Assembly (NCBI GenBank): GCA_036244855.1
Contig: BQKZ01000077.1
Span: 67,603 to 131,602 of the forward strand
Length of the DNA: 64,000 nucleotides
Direction: 5' to 3'
From: Temnopleurus reevesii
Lineage: Eukaryota > Echinodermata > Echinoidea > Temnopleuroida > Temnopleuridae
The notes under the pieces were generated by a model. That model was not told where the DNA came from and made no database searches. It saw only the letters and a list, made by a program, of their open reading frames with translations. This document shows, piece by piece, positions 38,601-52,700 of this stretch. Position 1 is the first letter of the stretch. The number at the start of each line of letters is the position of its first letter. Both the position numbers and the translations under genes were made by a program.

Positions 38601-41600
38601 TGCCTGTATAACTTCTTTCTTTTAATAAATGCATTCTGTGTTGTTTTCATCATTCTGAATGTAATGTCATAGGTTATACTGCTTGATTTGATAATTTTCA
38701 AAGAATAAAATCATAATGAGTGACAATGTCTTGAAAGCAGTCAATATGAATTTACGCAAATCACTAAGATTGAAAGGGTTGACTGGAAGTTTATTCATAT
38801 GGATATCAAGTGAATTATATCTATGAAACTTACAAAAATAAAAAAATAAAGGGGCTGCGGCTGCGAATAATTACTGTAATCTATGATATGATTCTTTTAG
38901 TATGTAAATGTGTTGTGTTGCCTATGCAATATAATGCTAAAATAATTGTTGTTAGGACTCCTAGAAAAGAAGACACAAAGAAAAGAAGTACAAACTAAAC
39001 TGCAGATTTATCCATACTCAACAATTACATTATCTTTTATGTTCATTTGTTTGTATTCACTCATTTGTTTTCATCAATTCGTAAAGATATTAATATTGGA
39101 ATTACAAAATTTAGTCGGTACAAAATGTAAGTGCATACATTGTTTTATCAATTGCGAAATTTCAGTCTCAAATATTTTGTTTTACGAATGCCATCCCATT
39201 ATTCTGAGAGCTATGATATCGTTTACATTAAATCTTTTTATGCTCACAAGGAGCAGTTTGTTTTCTGACATTGATCCATTATTTAATACGCATTTGTAAG
39301 AAATAGGAAATAAAATATTTATATACCAAATACAATAACACTACTTTGAATTATTAATTCGTAGAGTGGTTCATAATTAAATTCAAACGAGTCTCTTAAT
39401 CGTCTCATTTCTGCCAAGTCAGGCAAGCAAATTTCAAGGTTGCCATGGTAATGCCCACCAGAAACACCTTGTGGCGATCAATATAACATCACATCGCGAT
39501 CGATACTGCCCATCGCACTTTCTGTTGCCAAGGTAATAAAGGCAATGCGTCCGGGGATCTTGCGAAATTTGTTCAGTTGGTTACATGATATTGTTGAAAA
39601 CAACATTTCAGTGCTATATTGAGAGTATGAGTGAGAATATGAACCGTCGCATTGAGGTACAGTGTGGTGAGAAAATGTAGAGGCTTCCAAATTCTACGTT
39701 TTATCAAGTTATTCTTAAAAATTTGTATCTTTGTGTATTTATAGAGTTTTAGGCGCGACCAACACAAGCTGTGTTTTCTTGATATGCACCCTTTGCTTTT
39801 ATTTTATCATACTTAACGATTCATTGGACTACTTTTTAAAGCATTTGCTTCTTATTTTGAAGGTTTTTAGTGATTTGTCTATGAGAAGGTTTTCTTGTCA
39901 TTGAAGGACGAAGATGATTTTATTTGAATTTGAATTTAACTGATTTTTTTCCTACAAAGTAATGCAGATGTCATGAATTTTTGCTGGTGTGCTTTCATAT
40001 ATAGTTTCATTAAAATTTATTATCAATATTATAATCATCGTCGTAATTGATAATGTTATTATAAATATTCTTGTTCATATAATTGTTATTCATCATTATT
40101 ATCATCATCATCGTCATCATCATCATTATTTATGTTGTTTATTATAGATATTATAGATATATCTGCATACATAAACGAAAATCAATATCATGCTATATTA
40201 TGCTCATAAAGATGTTGTAGATTTTTAGATTTTAATTCCTTAACTACTACCTTGGAAGATGAAGCATTGATTATCTCAAGTCGTATGAATCACTCATCTC
40301 ATTTCCACTTTGACGATCCTCAAATTGGCCGCATCCAAGTGTGAAATCGTCCAGTCGGAATAATATTAGTCTTCGTCTTTTCCCTCCCCAGTCGGTTTCA
40401 GCCCGCTGATCAACCAAGACGCTGTCACGCACATGGCTCTCTACGGCTGCCCCGATCAAGCGGCCCGCAAAGAAGACTACTGGTAATGATAGATGAATAA
40501 TTGAGATCGCTCTCTATCCCATTTTCCTTATTTCAAGGCAGAATAATAAGATTTTCTCTTCTTTTCATATTTTGAATAATTATCTTCAGGGCATGATATC
40601 ATGAAGGCCACTGTGATGATAAGATCGTTGATTCCAATAATGTTATACATGTAATTCTAAGAGCTTGTTTGCCAAGGGGTTACTTAGATCCATTATCAGG
40701 ATTTCAGAGAGAGAAACAAACATTTTCTCCTTGCAAGTTTGAAAATAAATTCTTCGTGAATGAAAAATTAACGAAAATGAAATGCATTTTCAACTATATA
40801 TATTTTCATGTATCAACGGAGAGCCCACTAGTAACTAATTGAAGGAAAAGTGGTTTAAAAGAGAAATTGACAAATCTGTTGATAGTATTATTCTTAAAGT
40901 TTGGATTCAAATGGATAAAATTTATGCATCAAACATATGATTAATTCATTAAAAGCCATAGTGTAATATTGAGACTACAATCAATCATTTACACATGAAG
41001 CACTTTCTCTTTGCGACCCTGTGCTTTCTATAAGACGTTCCGCGACTGTGGATTAGGTTGTGGATACAAATAAGGTGTTATTTAAGAGAGAAAAGATAAT
41101 TTTTTTTTCAGTAATGTACTTAATAATAATAATGATAATACATAGCATTTATTAGGCGCTAAATACGGATGTTTCTAAGCGCACAGTATTATGATTTTGA
41201 AAAGATTAACCGTTAAATTAGGTGAAGAAAAAGAGGAGGAATTATGATATGGAAATACACTTCCCATATTATTTGCCCTTCATCCACACACCAACCTTTC
41301 CAAACATTTTAAATGATTCGTATGTTTTTACATTGTTCCTTAAACCCTAACATTTTCTTAATATCAACAGGTCTTGTACAGCGAAAAACACAAGTGGTAT
41401 ATGTCAAGGGCCCGTAGCTGTGATGTTTGAATGGTCACGTGATCGTTGTGAACAAACTCTTGCCATGGGAGATGCAATTACCGTTGGGGGCGCTTTCATG
41501 CATAATGTTGTTTTGTTGGTGCAATACAAAACGGGTAAGTAAATATAACTTATTTATTTCAAATTCAACCACAATTTGTTGGATATTTGATGCGGAGGTT

Positions 41601-43674
41601 TGAAAATGTATTTTATGTTTTCACATATTTCAGCAAAAACAAAACTACTAAAATAGTTTCCAATCAATAAAATTTCTGAGAAACTTATTTGCAAAGACCC
41701 ACAATTTGAAAACAACAAACAAACAACAACAATGTTTAGTTTACATAAAAGCATTATTACAGAAGAACTTGATTGAGACTTCCAATGAATGTATATTTAA
41801 ATTCAGAATCACCAATTACCCCCCCCCCCAGGGAATCTATTTTGAGCTACATGTACTACATGTAACAAATTTATTTGAATTGTAGAATCATCTTTGTTTT
41901 TGTACGCTATTATTATTATTTGTGAGTTCAAGCAATCAAATTGATCTTATTGCATTGTGAATCCAAGAGAACGTACAAGTTTAATTAAATGTTTTCACTT
42001 GCTAGAAATTTAAGTGTCAAGTTTCGGAAAAAATTATGCTGATATGACCAATAATTCATTACGATATTCATGATATATCATACTTTTTTTAGAGTGGATA
42101 TTTTTCTGTCAACAATATGCAAACAAATATGACAGGTTACATTATGTTCATGTATACTCTCACAAGGTTACTGAAATGTTTGTCTTTAATCTTTTTCGTA
42201 GGTGGCTTTGCAGACGATTCTGGACTAGCACTCAAGATAATGCCTTCTAGGTATGAAAGTTTGTATTCTTTTTCATATCAACTTCTTTCTGAACATCAAC
42301 AAAAACATTTTTGCTGCAGATTATTTTATTCATTTATTATGTTTTATTTACGTCATTAGAATGAAAAAAAAAGATATTGAAACATACGAAATGCGAAAGA
42401 AATATAATATATGTAATTGTTAAAAAAACATGTGGCGCTTATATTATTTGAAAATGATTATGACATTGCCATAATCAAGACTAAACAAGATTATTATATA
42501 AACAATTAAAATGGTATTCAATAGATGGTTTAATTATTAAGCTTCGCTAAAATTTGTTTCATTCTCAAATTCATCATCATAATCATCATCTTTATGATAA
42601 TTGGGTAAGACTTCCATATGGAAGTCTTTCCGATAATTGTAGTACAAGCTTATGTGTCAGATTTCACATAGATAGTGTGAAAACGAAATCATCATCCTTT
42701 TTCCTCCACATTCCAATTATTGATATCATCATATTAATCAGCCCCACAATCCCCCTCTTCGTATTACTATCATAATTATCCTTTTAACCCGTCTCTTCCT
42801 TCCCACCATCATCTTCATCCTGTGCCACAACGTCATCACTCATCCTCCTCATCCTTACCCTCTTCATCGCGCTCCGTTCGCCCGGAAAATTACCCTCACA
42901 TAGTAACAAAGAACGAGGAATGTTCGAAATAAAAGAAGCCGAACTCCGAACCCATTCAACTCCACGGCGTGAATGTTAACGAAGAAAAACGAAAGTTGAT
43001 TCGTCAGACCCGGTACTTTAATTTCCTTGGTAATTTGTCGAGGCTAGAGGAAAATCAAAACACATCATCCTTGCAATTTATTTTTGAGCAATTTTTAAGC
43101 AAAGAAAAAATTCAATGAATACCTCCTATCGTGACAATAATCATTATAACCTTTCTGACTTCTTGTTATTTACGCAAGTCTAAATTACCTATATAATGGT
43201 AAGTCATAAACGATTTATTTTACAGTTAGAGACACATATGTCATCCCGGCAGTGGCATACTAATCAAGGGCTCTCAAAAACCAAATTCATCATTACTATC
43301 ATCATCATCATCATCTCTATCACTTTGTGAACGTCATCACACCACATTCGACATCACTATCACCACCACCATCATCATCCTCATCATCATCATCATCATC
43401 ATTATCATCATCACAATCATCATCATCATCACAATCATCCTCGCCATCACCACCACCACCACCACCATCATCATCATCTTTATCTGAGTGTCCTCTACTA
43501 AATTATATGAACAAAAATGTCACCAATTACCAAATGATCCGATGTCTTCTTTTGCAGTAAGGGTGACAAAGATATCATCCGTGCAGTGAAATACTACTCA
43601 AGGGCTCTCAAACACTTAAACCATCATTACCATTACCATTACCATCATTAATTACCTCGTCATCACACCACAGT

Positions 43675-43722
<48 letters not shown>

Positions 43723-46700
43723 TATACTCATAAGCTACACCACCACCATCCCCACCATTACCACTCACTTCGAAATCATCATCATTTCCATCATCACAAC
43801 CATCATTGTCATCACCATCATCATCATCATCAACAACAACATCATCATCTGAGTCTTTTTTATAGCCACTTGTGCAAAGATAAAAACAATACCCAATAAT
43901 CTGACTTATTCTTTTGCAGCGACGGTGACAAAGATGTCATCCGGGCCGTGGAATACTACTCGAGAGCTCTCAAAAACCCAAACTGCGAAACCTCAGAATC
44001 TTCCAGCTCGAACGAGCTCGACAATGACGTCGCCTTTAGCAGCTCCGCGCTGGCTGTCGAGGAGGAGATCGGGAGTGACTATTCCGCCATCGACTACCTG
44101 CAGTCGATACTGGAGGCCAACTCTGAGTGGATGAGTAGTAGCGAACCTCGATATGATTACGGCGGAGAGCCTTCGTATGAGCAATATGGCGGCGTTGATT
44201 CGTACATCGACAACGCACTCCCTGAGGAATCAGTTTATCCTAGCTCTGCTTCCGACTGGTCAATGAGGCTACAGGTGGGTTTATGATTACTTTCAGTCAT
44301 TATTTACTCTTCATTGTTTCATTACTTAATTTTTTTTATCTCCTTTGATTTCCTTCATTTTGCATTTTTTCATCCTTCTTTTACTTTTCTTCTTATCCTT
44401 TTCTCTTTTCTGTTCCCTGTCCTTTCCCCCTTTTTTTTTCTTATCCTCCCCCTTTTTGTTGCTTTTCACCCCGTTTTGCAAATTAACTTTCTTTTTATTC
44501 TTATCCCCTGTCCTTTTTTTCTCTTTTCTTCTTATTCCCTGCCCCTTTCCCCTTTTTCTTACCCCCTTCTTTTTCTATATTTTTCCTCTTCCTCATGCCC
44601 CTTTCTTCTCATTCATCTCATTCCCCTTTTCACCCCGTTTAGCTTATATTCATTTAATTGTATTTTGCGTTTTCAAATATTTATTACCTCTCCTTTGTCC
44701 TCATATTTCCCCTCCATTCATGATTAGTGATCTCATCTACTAGACTCATGATTCAATTTCGCGCCACCCTCTCTTCTTCTCTTTTACTTTTTTTTAATTT
44801 ACCTGCTCTTTCTTTTCATTAATTCCCAATCTCCTATTCATCCCCACCACTCCTACATCTTCAAACTTCTACTTCACCATTCCATAAGTGAAGGGTATTA
44901 TGAGCATCATGTCAACATTTTATAATCGGATTAATCTGATAATTTAGCTGATAATTTATCTGATAATATATCTGATAATATATCTGATAATTAATCTGAT
45001 GGTTTTTATAGCGCAGCCACTCTATGGACATACTGCACTCTGATGTTAGGGTCTGTGGATATTGTTATAATAGAATAATTCATACAATACAAAATATTAC
45101 AGAGAAGCTTCATGAAATAAGTAAGTTTTCAACAACCTTTAAAAACAACTACAAACGGAGATAAGCTTATTCTGAAGGTACAAATAAGGCACTTCAATAG
45201 TATGAATGACGCTCAAATGAAAAGTAGTGATTGTTTTATAATTAATTCCTGCTAACGCTCTGTTTCAGGACCTGTGGGATTCTGCGAGTGCACTTGCATA
45301 TGGTATGATCCTCCGGGGTTGGTGGCCGCGTCAAGGGGACCGCGTTATTGGCCAGGTAGCTGGGATCGCGACCGACTCTTCTGGCCAGCTCGCTCTGATA
45401 CATCGCGGAGATAGGCGCTGGGAAAATAGGTAAGAAATTATTATTATCATTTTTTATTTTCATTATGGATGATATTTGAATGGAAATTATTTATATTGAA
45501 AACTAGAAAATATATATGTATGATTATTTTTCAATGTTGGTATAAAAGTAAGAAGATGATTTACTTAGTCAGTGCAAGATATTGCAACACAATTTACTTT
45601 CATCTGGTATGAAAAAAAAACCCACGATAATAAAAGAAAATAAAGATAATTGTACAAAATAAAGCATGTTGGAAACAGGGACAGATATGTCTTGGCGTTG
45701 ATCGCTGAGAATTGCCAGAGTTCCAATCTATCTGCTATAATTTTCAATGTAATATCATCCACAGGCGTTTTAATGATATTTACACAATCTCTATATTAAA
45801 TACAGCAGCGCTACAAAAGTCAGGTGCCCATGCATTAACTAGTTCAAACATCATGACTACATAATTGTAAAAGCCAGTTCTGATTTCAGTGGGAATACAA
45901 AACAGCATTACATTGCTTTCCAATTATTTTTTTAAATCAACCCTAGAAAAAATAGAGCGTTCTTTACTTGTATTTGGAACCATTAGAGGTGCCCTAAAAG
46001 ATTTAATATTACCTTAAACAGCCGATTTTCAGGTTCTTCATTTTCTTTAACATGCACAAAACTTTTAGGATTACAAAAATTGAATGCTCAAAAGCAGGAC
46101 ATGGGTTCCACTTTGGATGGTTCGATATACTTGTTTTATGTTATCCATGATGATATTTCTTTGCATTTTCTTTCAGTGACTTTGATGAGGAGGATAAATT
46201 CACTCTGGAGGATCCAATCTCTGAAGAACTCATCTTGACCCTTGACCCTGCCACCGGGAATGTCCTAGACTCTTGGGGAAGTGATCTGTAAGTTTCTATC
46301 TATTGTATTATTTATCTAAGCCGTTACCAATAAAAATAATCAAACAAACATAGCAAACTGATGAAGAACGAGGGAAAGAGAGAAAAACCAACGCTAAGTA
46401 GATGGAACTGACAAGGTTTCGAAAAGGCAAATCAGTGCATATAGGTTCTCATCTCTGCAGCCCTTTCATTCATTTTGAATTTTATAATCTTAATGGTGAT
46501 TTGAAATTGAAAAAATTAAATGAAGACATGGGATTGATACCTTTAAATTGAAGTCTAAATAAATTAATTAATTGATAGCTAATGGAGATATGGAATTAGT
46601 ACCCTTGATTTGAAATCTAATGGAGATATGGAATTAATACTTCTTTTTATTGAAATCTAATAAACATTTTGAATTAGTATTATTGGAAATGAATTGTAAT

Positions 46701-49700
46701 ACGGAAAAAGAATAATTACACTTAAAAAAAAGAATTAAGAACCAGCATATATTTGGAAGTAGCACCCTTGAATTTGAATATAATCAATATTTGGATTCAA
46801 TATCCGTTACTGAAATCTAAGGAAGATATGAAATCAGTATCCCTTTAATCTCTTTATAAATTCAAGTACATGTATTATTATTAACATCAATTGAAATCCA
46901 GTGAAGATATGGAATTAGCACACTAAATTATAAGTAGTTATGGGTAAGTAACAACCTGCATTACGATAACTTGTATTCAGGTTCTTCATGCCTCATGGGC
47001 TGTACATCGACCATGAGGACAACATGTGGATCACGGATGTAGGCTTGCACCAAGTCTTCAAGTTTCATGCAGGCTCCAAAGAACCTTCCCTTACCCTTGA
47101 TGAAAGCTTGAAACCAGTGAAGTGGCTAACCTGGGTAGCATAATTATCATTTTATTATCATTATACTCAGATTCTTCATGCCTCATGGGCTGTACATCGA
47201 CCACGAGGACAACATGTGGATCACAGATGTAGGATTGCACCAAGTCTTCAAGTTTCCTGCAGGCTCCAAAGAACCTTCCCTCACCCTTGATGAAAGCTTG
47301 AAATCAGTGAAGTGGCTACCCTGGGTAACATAACTATCATCATCATTATCATTACACAGGTTCTTCATGCCTCATGGGCTGTACATCGACCACGAGGACA
47401 ACATGTGGATCACAGACGTAGGCTTGCACCAAGTCTTCAAGTTTCCTGCAGGCTCCCAAGAACCTTCCCTCACCCTCGGCGAGAGACTTCAGCCAGGGTC
47501 GGACCAGAGTCACTTCTGCAAACCTACCGATGTGGCCGTGGACAGCAGGACGGGCGACTTCTATGTTTCTGACGGGTATAAACATTTTTCAAACTCATTC
47601 AAGAAAAAAGATAAAGAAGAATTAAGAAGATGTCGGAAAGCAAGCGTTTTGGTGTACTGGTTCTGACTCTCGTCTTGTAATGGTTGCCAGCTAAAGCTGG
47701 GTAATAGTGAGTGTAAAGCTTTCAGCACCATGATCCTGATGATCACCGATAAGGTGGACCTGTGCGCTATTCAAGTAGCCTCTATAATGATGATTATTGT
47801 TATTATCATGATTGGTGGGAATTGGGAATTTTTTGTCAGACAATCTGAGAAGACCTGAAGTGTAATGGAAATATGCTTGAGTGGGGGATACACTGAGAGT
47901 TCTGCAGACTTTGGGTGTGGGCAGGGCAAGCAGACTACAGATGTGCTAACCTTTCCGAATAAGCAGTAGAATAGATATTCAAATGTAAATCACCAAACAG
48001 CTATATCTAATAGTTTCTCTTGAGAGAGGCTGTGGTTATTGTTATCATACTTTCTCTCATGTGAAATACTGTACTCAAGTTAGGTGATTTACATCGCAAT
48101 TTTCATCCTCATGCATATTCCAGGAGATGGCCATTGCAGAGTCTGTCTCGTCTTCTAAACAACATAATGAACTTAACATCAAAGAAAAGTACCTATTTAC
48201 ATGTACATAGCATTTTGGTTGCATGATGTTTTATCATTCATTCATTATTGAAAACCAAGTAAATGTCACAGAATGTCACATGTTTTGTCTGTTTATCTTC
48301 AATTGATATTTTAGATACTGCAACAATCGCATCCTTAAATTCAACTCCACTGGATCAGTACTAATGGAGATCACTGCAGGAACAATACCAGGAGGTAATT
48401 TAATAAAGTTATCATCTTTCAAAAATATTATTCTGATATTTGCAGAAAATTCCTGGGAGGGGTAGGCGGAGGAGGGCGTGTTGGGGAAAAATAGAAGTGA
48501 AAGGGATGCAAAAAGGTTGAGGACCTATTTTGCTTGTCAAAAAATTTTGAAAACAAATTTCGGCTCCCAATAACGTGTAGTATTGGCAGTATGGCTACTC
48601 ACCTGTTATGCACACCAATAAAAATTCTGAGCACTAGTTTGCTTCTTTACACATGACATGTAATATCCAAATTAATAAATGTTCATGATGAAATCATTGA
48701 TGAAAATAATATAATCTATAACATTTGTTTCTTCAAGGCATTTTTCATCAACCACTTGCAAGAGGTACTTATGATTACCAGTTATTAGTGTTTAGAGGTT
48801 TTGCCTATTATACATATTGAAATTCAACTGAAGTTTTATGGATTTTTCCTTGTTCTCTGGTTAATAATGCTGAATATTTTCAAAGGAGACAGGTGGATTC
48901 CTTATGGCATTATGTTCAAAACAATTATGAACGTATTCAGAAGTTCACACTAATGGGTGCAATACGCAAAAATTACAGTTGCTGGTAGGCATGCTTGATT
49001 AACACTTAATAACTTTATAAAATCATCAATGAGGATTTTTTTCCGATTTATGGTTAATGAGAATGTATGTTTCAAATTGCATTAGGTTTGCAATTGATGT
49101 TCATATTTTTCAACGCTTCCGAGTCATTTTCCAGTTAATCCTTTCAAAACCTCTGATCAATAGGTTAGCTTTTGCATACATTATTTGTTGCTAAGTCGAT
49201 CAAGCTTCCACAAGTCGTGAGCAAGCTTTTGGGTTTTCGCATCTATTTGCATCTATTAATTAACCCGCCTATTTGATGTGCAGATTTGAAGTCTCCAGAA
49301 AATTGATTATTTATTCCCGATTCTTTATGTTACATTTTTCAGAATACCTGCCAGAGTGGTCTCCATTGAGATCATTTCAGATACCACACAGTCTCGCTCT
49401 GATCAAGTCACGTGACATCATATGCGTTGCCGATNTCGGACCAGAGTCACTTCTGCAAACCTACCGATGTGGCCGTGGACAGCAGGACGGGTGACTTCTA
49501 TGTTTCTGATGGGTATGAACATGAATGCTTGCATAATCACTTACAGAACAAACTAAATTATCAAAATATTGTACAAATCAAAAGTTGAAATGATGGCGCT
49601 AATGGCATCAGACAAGCTATACAAGAATCACTGTGTTTCCTTACAAAAATTATGATGGAAATTGAACGGCGCACATGCTTAGTTTCTAAAAATAACGAGT

Positions 49701-52700
49701 AAAATGTTCACTTTGGAACAAGCAAAGTTTGAGAGAGAGTGAAATTTCGAACCTTCACTTATTTTCCAATAAAGTGACTTCCTTGATCACCCTGATACAT
49801 ATATATCAAGTGATCATGGAGTGACTACAAGAAAAAGTGTTAAAGCAAAAAAACTCACTCTCAAAATATTTACTTGTTACCGAGTGAATATTTTCACCCA
49901 TTATTTTTCTTTCATAGAGTAGATGAGATTACACTGACAGTTCTGCATACTGCAGATATTGGCAATATGCTCCATCTTTAAAGCTGCATTATGATTCAGC
50001 ACCAAAATAGGCAGTGACTGTGTACATGGCATCTTCAGTAAAAGTGACATAGGACAGAATATTGTCTTACCCAAAATAGTAAATGGATGGGTGCTTTGCA
50101 CTTGAAACACCCCTTTCCTTGTTTTTCCCCAAATGGAATGCCCTGTGGCTCCCTCTGATTCTGGTCATGTTATATAAAGATGATTTATATTATTAATTTA
50201 TGATTCAAATTCATGGATTGATATTAACAATTTTGATTTCTTGTTTCTTTATCTAACTTTCCATCTTCTAGATACTGCAACAATCGCATCCTTAAATACA
50301 ACTCCACTGGATCAGTACTAATGGAGATCACCGCAGGAACAATACCAGGAGGTAATCTATAAAAACTATTTTCTTCCAAAAAATTGTTTCCCCCCCCCAA
50401 AAAAAAAATGGGCAGTGGAACCGTCCCTTTCCACATTGGAGATCAAAAGACTATTGATTTCATCATCATTATCAATCTGATTTTGATTTGATAGGGGTTG
50501 TTTCTCATTACAGGAATTACAAGATTCACAAAATTCTTAACTGCTCTCACACCATACACCAAGTAGCCCAATTTTGGACGACTGCTCATCTTAGATCAAT
50601 CTCCCCAAGACGCTGTCCCTCCTTTCGATATTAAATCTTAATTGTAATTTGACAGATCTTGATCACACGAGTAATTTCATTAAGATTCTATTTTAATGGC
50701 AACATACTGACCCCAAATACCTTAATTCTTGTATCTCTGTATCCTTTACTTACACTGTAATTGTTTTGCTTTTAATATGCCCAATAAATATTAATGATAA
50801 TAAATAATTTTTATTGTTTTTTTTACATTTCATCTGTTATTTTTCAAAATTTTGTTTTGCTTTAATTTGTTTCTACTTTATGTGGAGAACTAAAGTCTGA
50901 CGTTAGGTACCTGTTATCTAGATTAATCTTTGAATGATTTAAATCAAACTAAACCAAAACTTCTGGTATTATTTTCAATTCAGAATATCTGCCAGAGTGG
51001 TCTCCATTGAGATCATTTCAGATACCGCACAGTCTCGCTCTGATCGAGTCACGTGACATCATATGCGTTGCCGACCGGGAGAACGCACGGATCCAGTGCT
51101 TCAATCTGACCAATGGGGTGTTAGAACGGCAAATTGCATCGCCGATGTTCGGAGAGCAACTCTTTGCCATTTCTTACAACAGTGAACAAGGTAAATTATT
51201 CTCATCACCATTCTCCCAAAACAATGAAACACATACAGATACAAACTAGCTACTTTGTATTACTGTAATATAAGTAACACATATTTTTCTGCAAATACAA
51301 CAGTAAGAAGGGTTTCAAATGTAAATTTTACGAATTTTGATTTTTTTTCAAAGAACTGTTGAAGCAGTTACATATTACTTTCACACAATACAAATTGTTC
51401 AGACTATACATTATTGGCTGGGAGTGAAGGAAAAAAAAATCGCAAGAAGTGAGATGAATATTTGGCGTTAGCAGGTGAAAATAAATTGCAATTGATAAAA
51501 AAATTATTACAACTTTCAGTATTTACCGTACTCCTTCATCCAGAATATTTTGAGCATTTAACATCTTTAATAGGGCAAATTAATAGTTGGACTGGGGTAA
51601 AGTGTTCGCATTCTGAAAGGAAATAAAGGTGTATCATGGACCTTGTTTCTCTGCTTTTGCAAAAATACAGATTAAATCCTCTATAAAGGATATAAATCAT
51701 TCTTTTCAACACTGTCTTTTCCCCTTTGTTTTGTTTCAGTAAAAAATAGGTGAAATCTAAATAAACAAATTCCACTGCAGGAAAATTTATACGAGATAGA
51801 AGTGTTGTTATCCTGGATCTTTATATTTTTCTTATACATATAAAATTGTCAAATAATTCTGACTGAAAAATATGCTTTGTTCAAGTATCGGAGTTCAGTT
51901 ATTCTTCCCTCCTTTCTCTGTGTTGGGTTGCCCCTCACATCCTGTTTTTTCTTTCTCCCCCATCTCCTTCTTTGGCTTTTTCTTTATACATGCACTCCCT
52001 TCCCGGCCATTTTGCTAATGACTGAGATTCTGCTAGGATCAAAAGCTCAAGCTATTTTTTTTACTTCATTTTACTCCACAGCTCTCCTTTATTGGATAAG
52101 CAGTTTCAGCAGTTCTCTTTATTTAAAAACATTCATTCCCATGATTATAAAGCTATTAATTCATGCTGTATTCATGTCCCTTTTGTGTTGTTTCAGACGT
52201 CTTGTACGCGGTGAATGGACCCAATGAAGAAGTAGGGGTGCCACCCCTCGCATTCACGGTCGACTTGGAAACGGGTGAAATCCTCAGTACGTGGGACCCC
52301 TACCCCAAGGTATGTATCTATTGGATGACTCCATAATGATAATAATAATAATAATAATAATAATAATTATTATACGTTCCTAAACAGCAAAGAACACTGA
52401 CTACAGTGCATTGAGGTAATTATATGATATGCACTTTATGGGTCGAGAGTATTAGTTTTATTATCTGNCGGATCCAGTGCTTCAATCTGACCAATGGGGT
52501 GTTAGAACGGCAAATTGCATCGCCGATGTTCGGAGAGCAACTCTTTGCCATTTCTTACAACAGCGAACAAGGTAAATTGTGCTCATCATTTTAAAAAGAA
52601 ACAAACAAAAATACAAGTGTTATCACAAACACAAACAAAAATTTTGTATTACTGTAACATGCATATTTTGCAAGACATCAAAAGACGGGTATTAGTAAAT

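Noticed and set aside
43327..43560. Ser/Pro-rich frame between exon 6 copies
   Set aside because: Translation of an ATC/ACC microsatellite.
44314..44743. Two long Phe/Pro/Leu-rich frames after exon 6
   Set aside because: They lie in an intronic polypyrimidine tract right after a good donor site.
49273..49494. Open frame running through the N at 49435
   Set aside because: It is a chimera of exon 11 of one allele and exon 9 of the other, created by the contig join.
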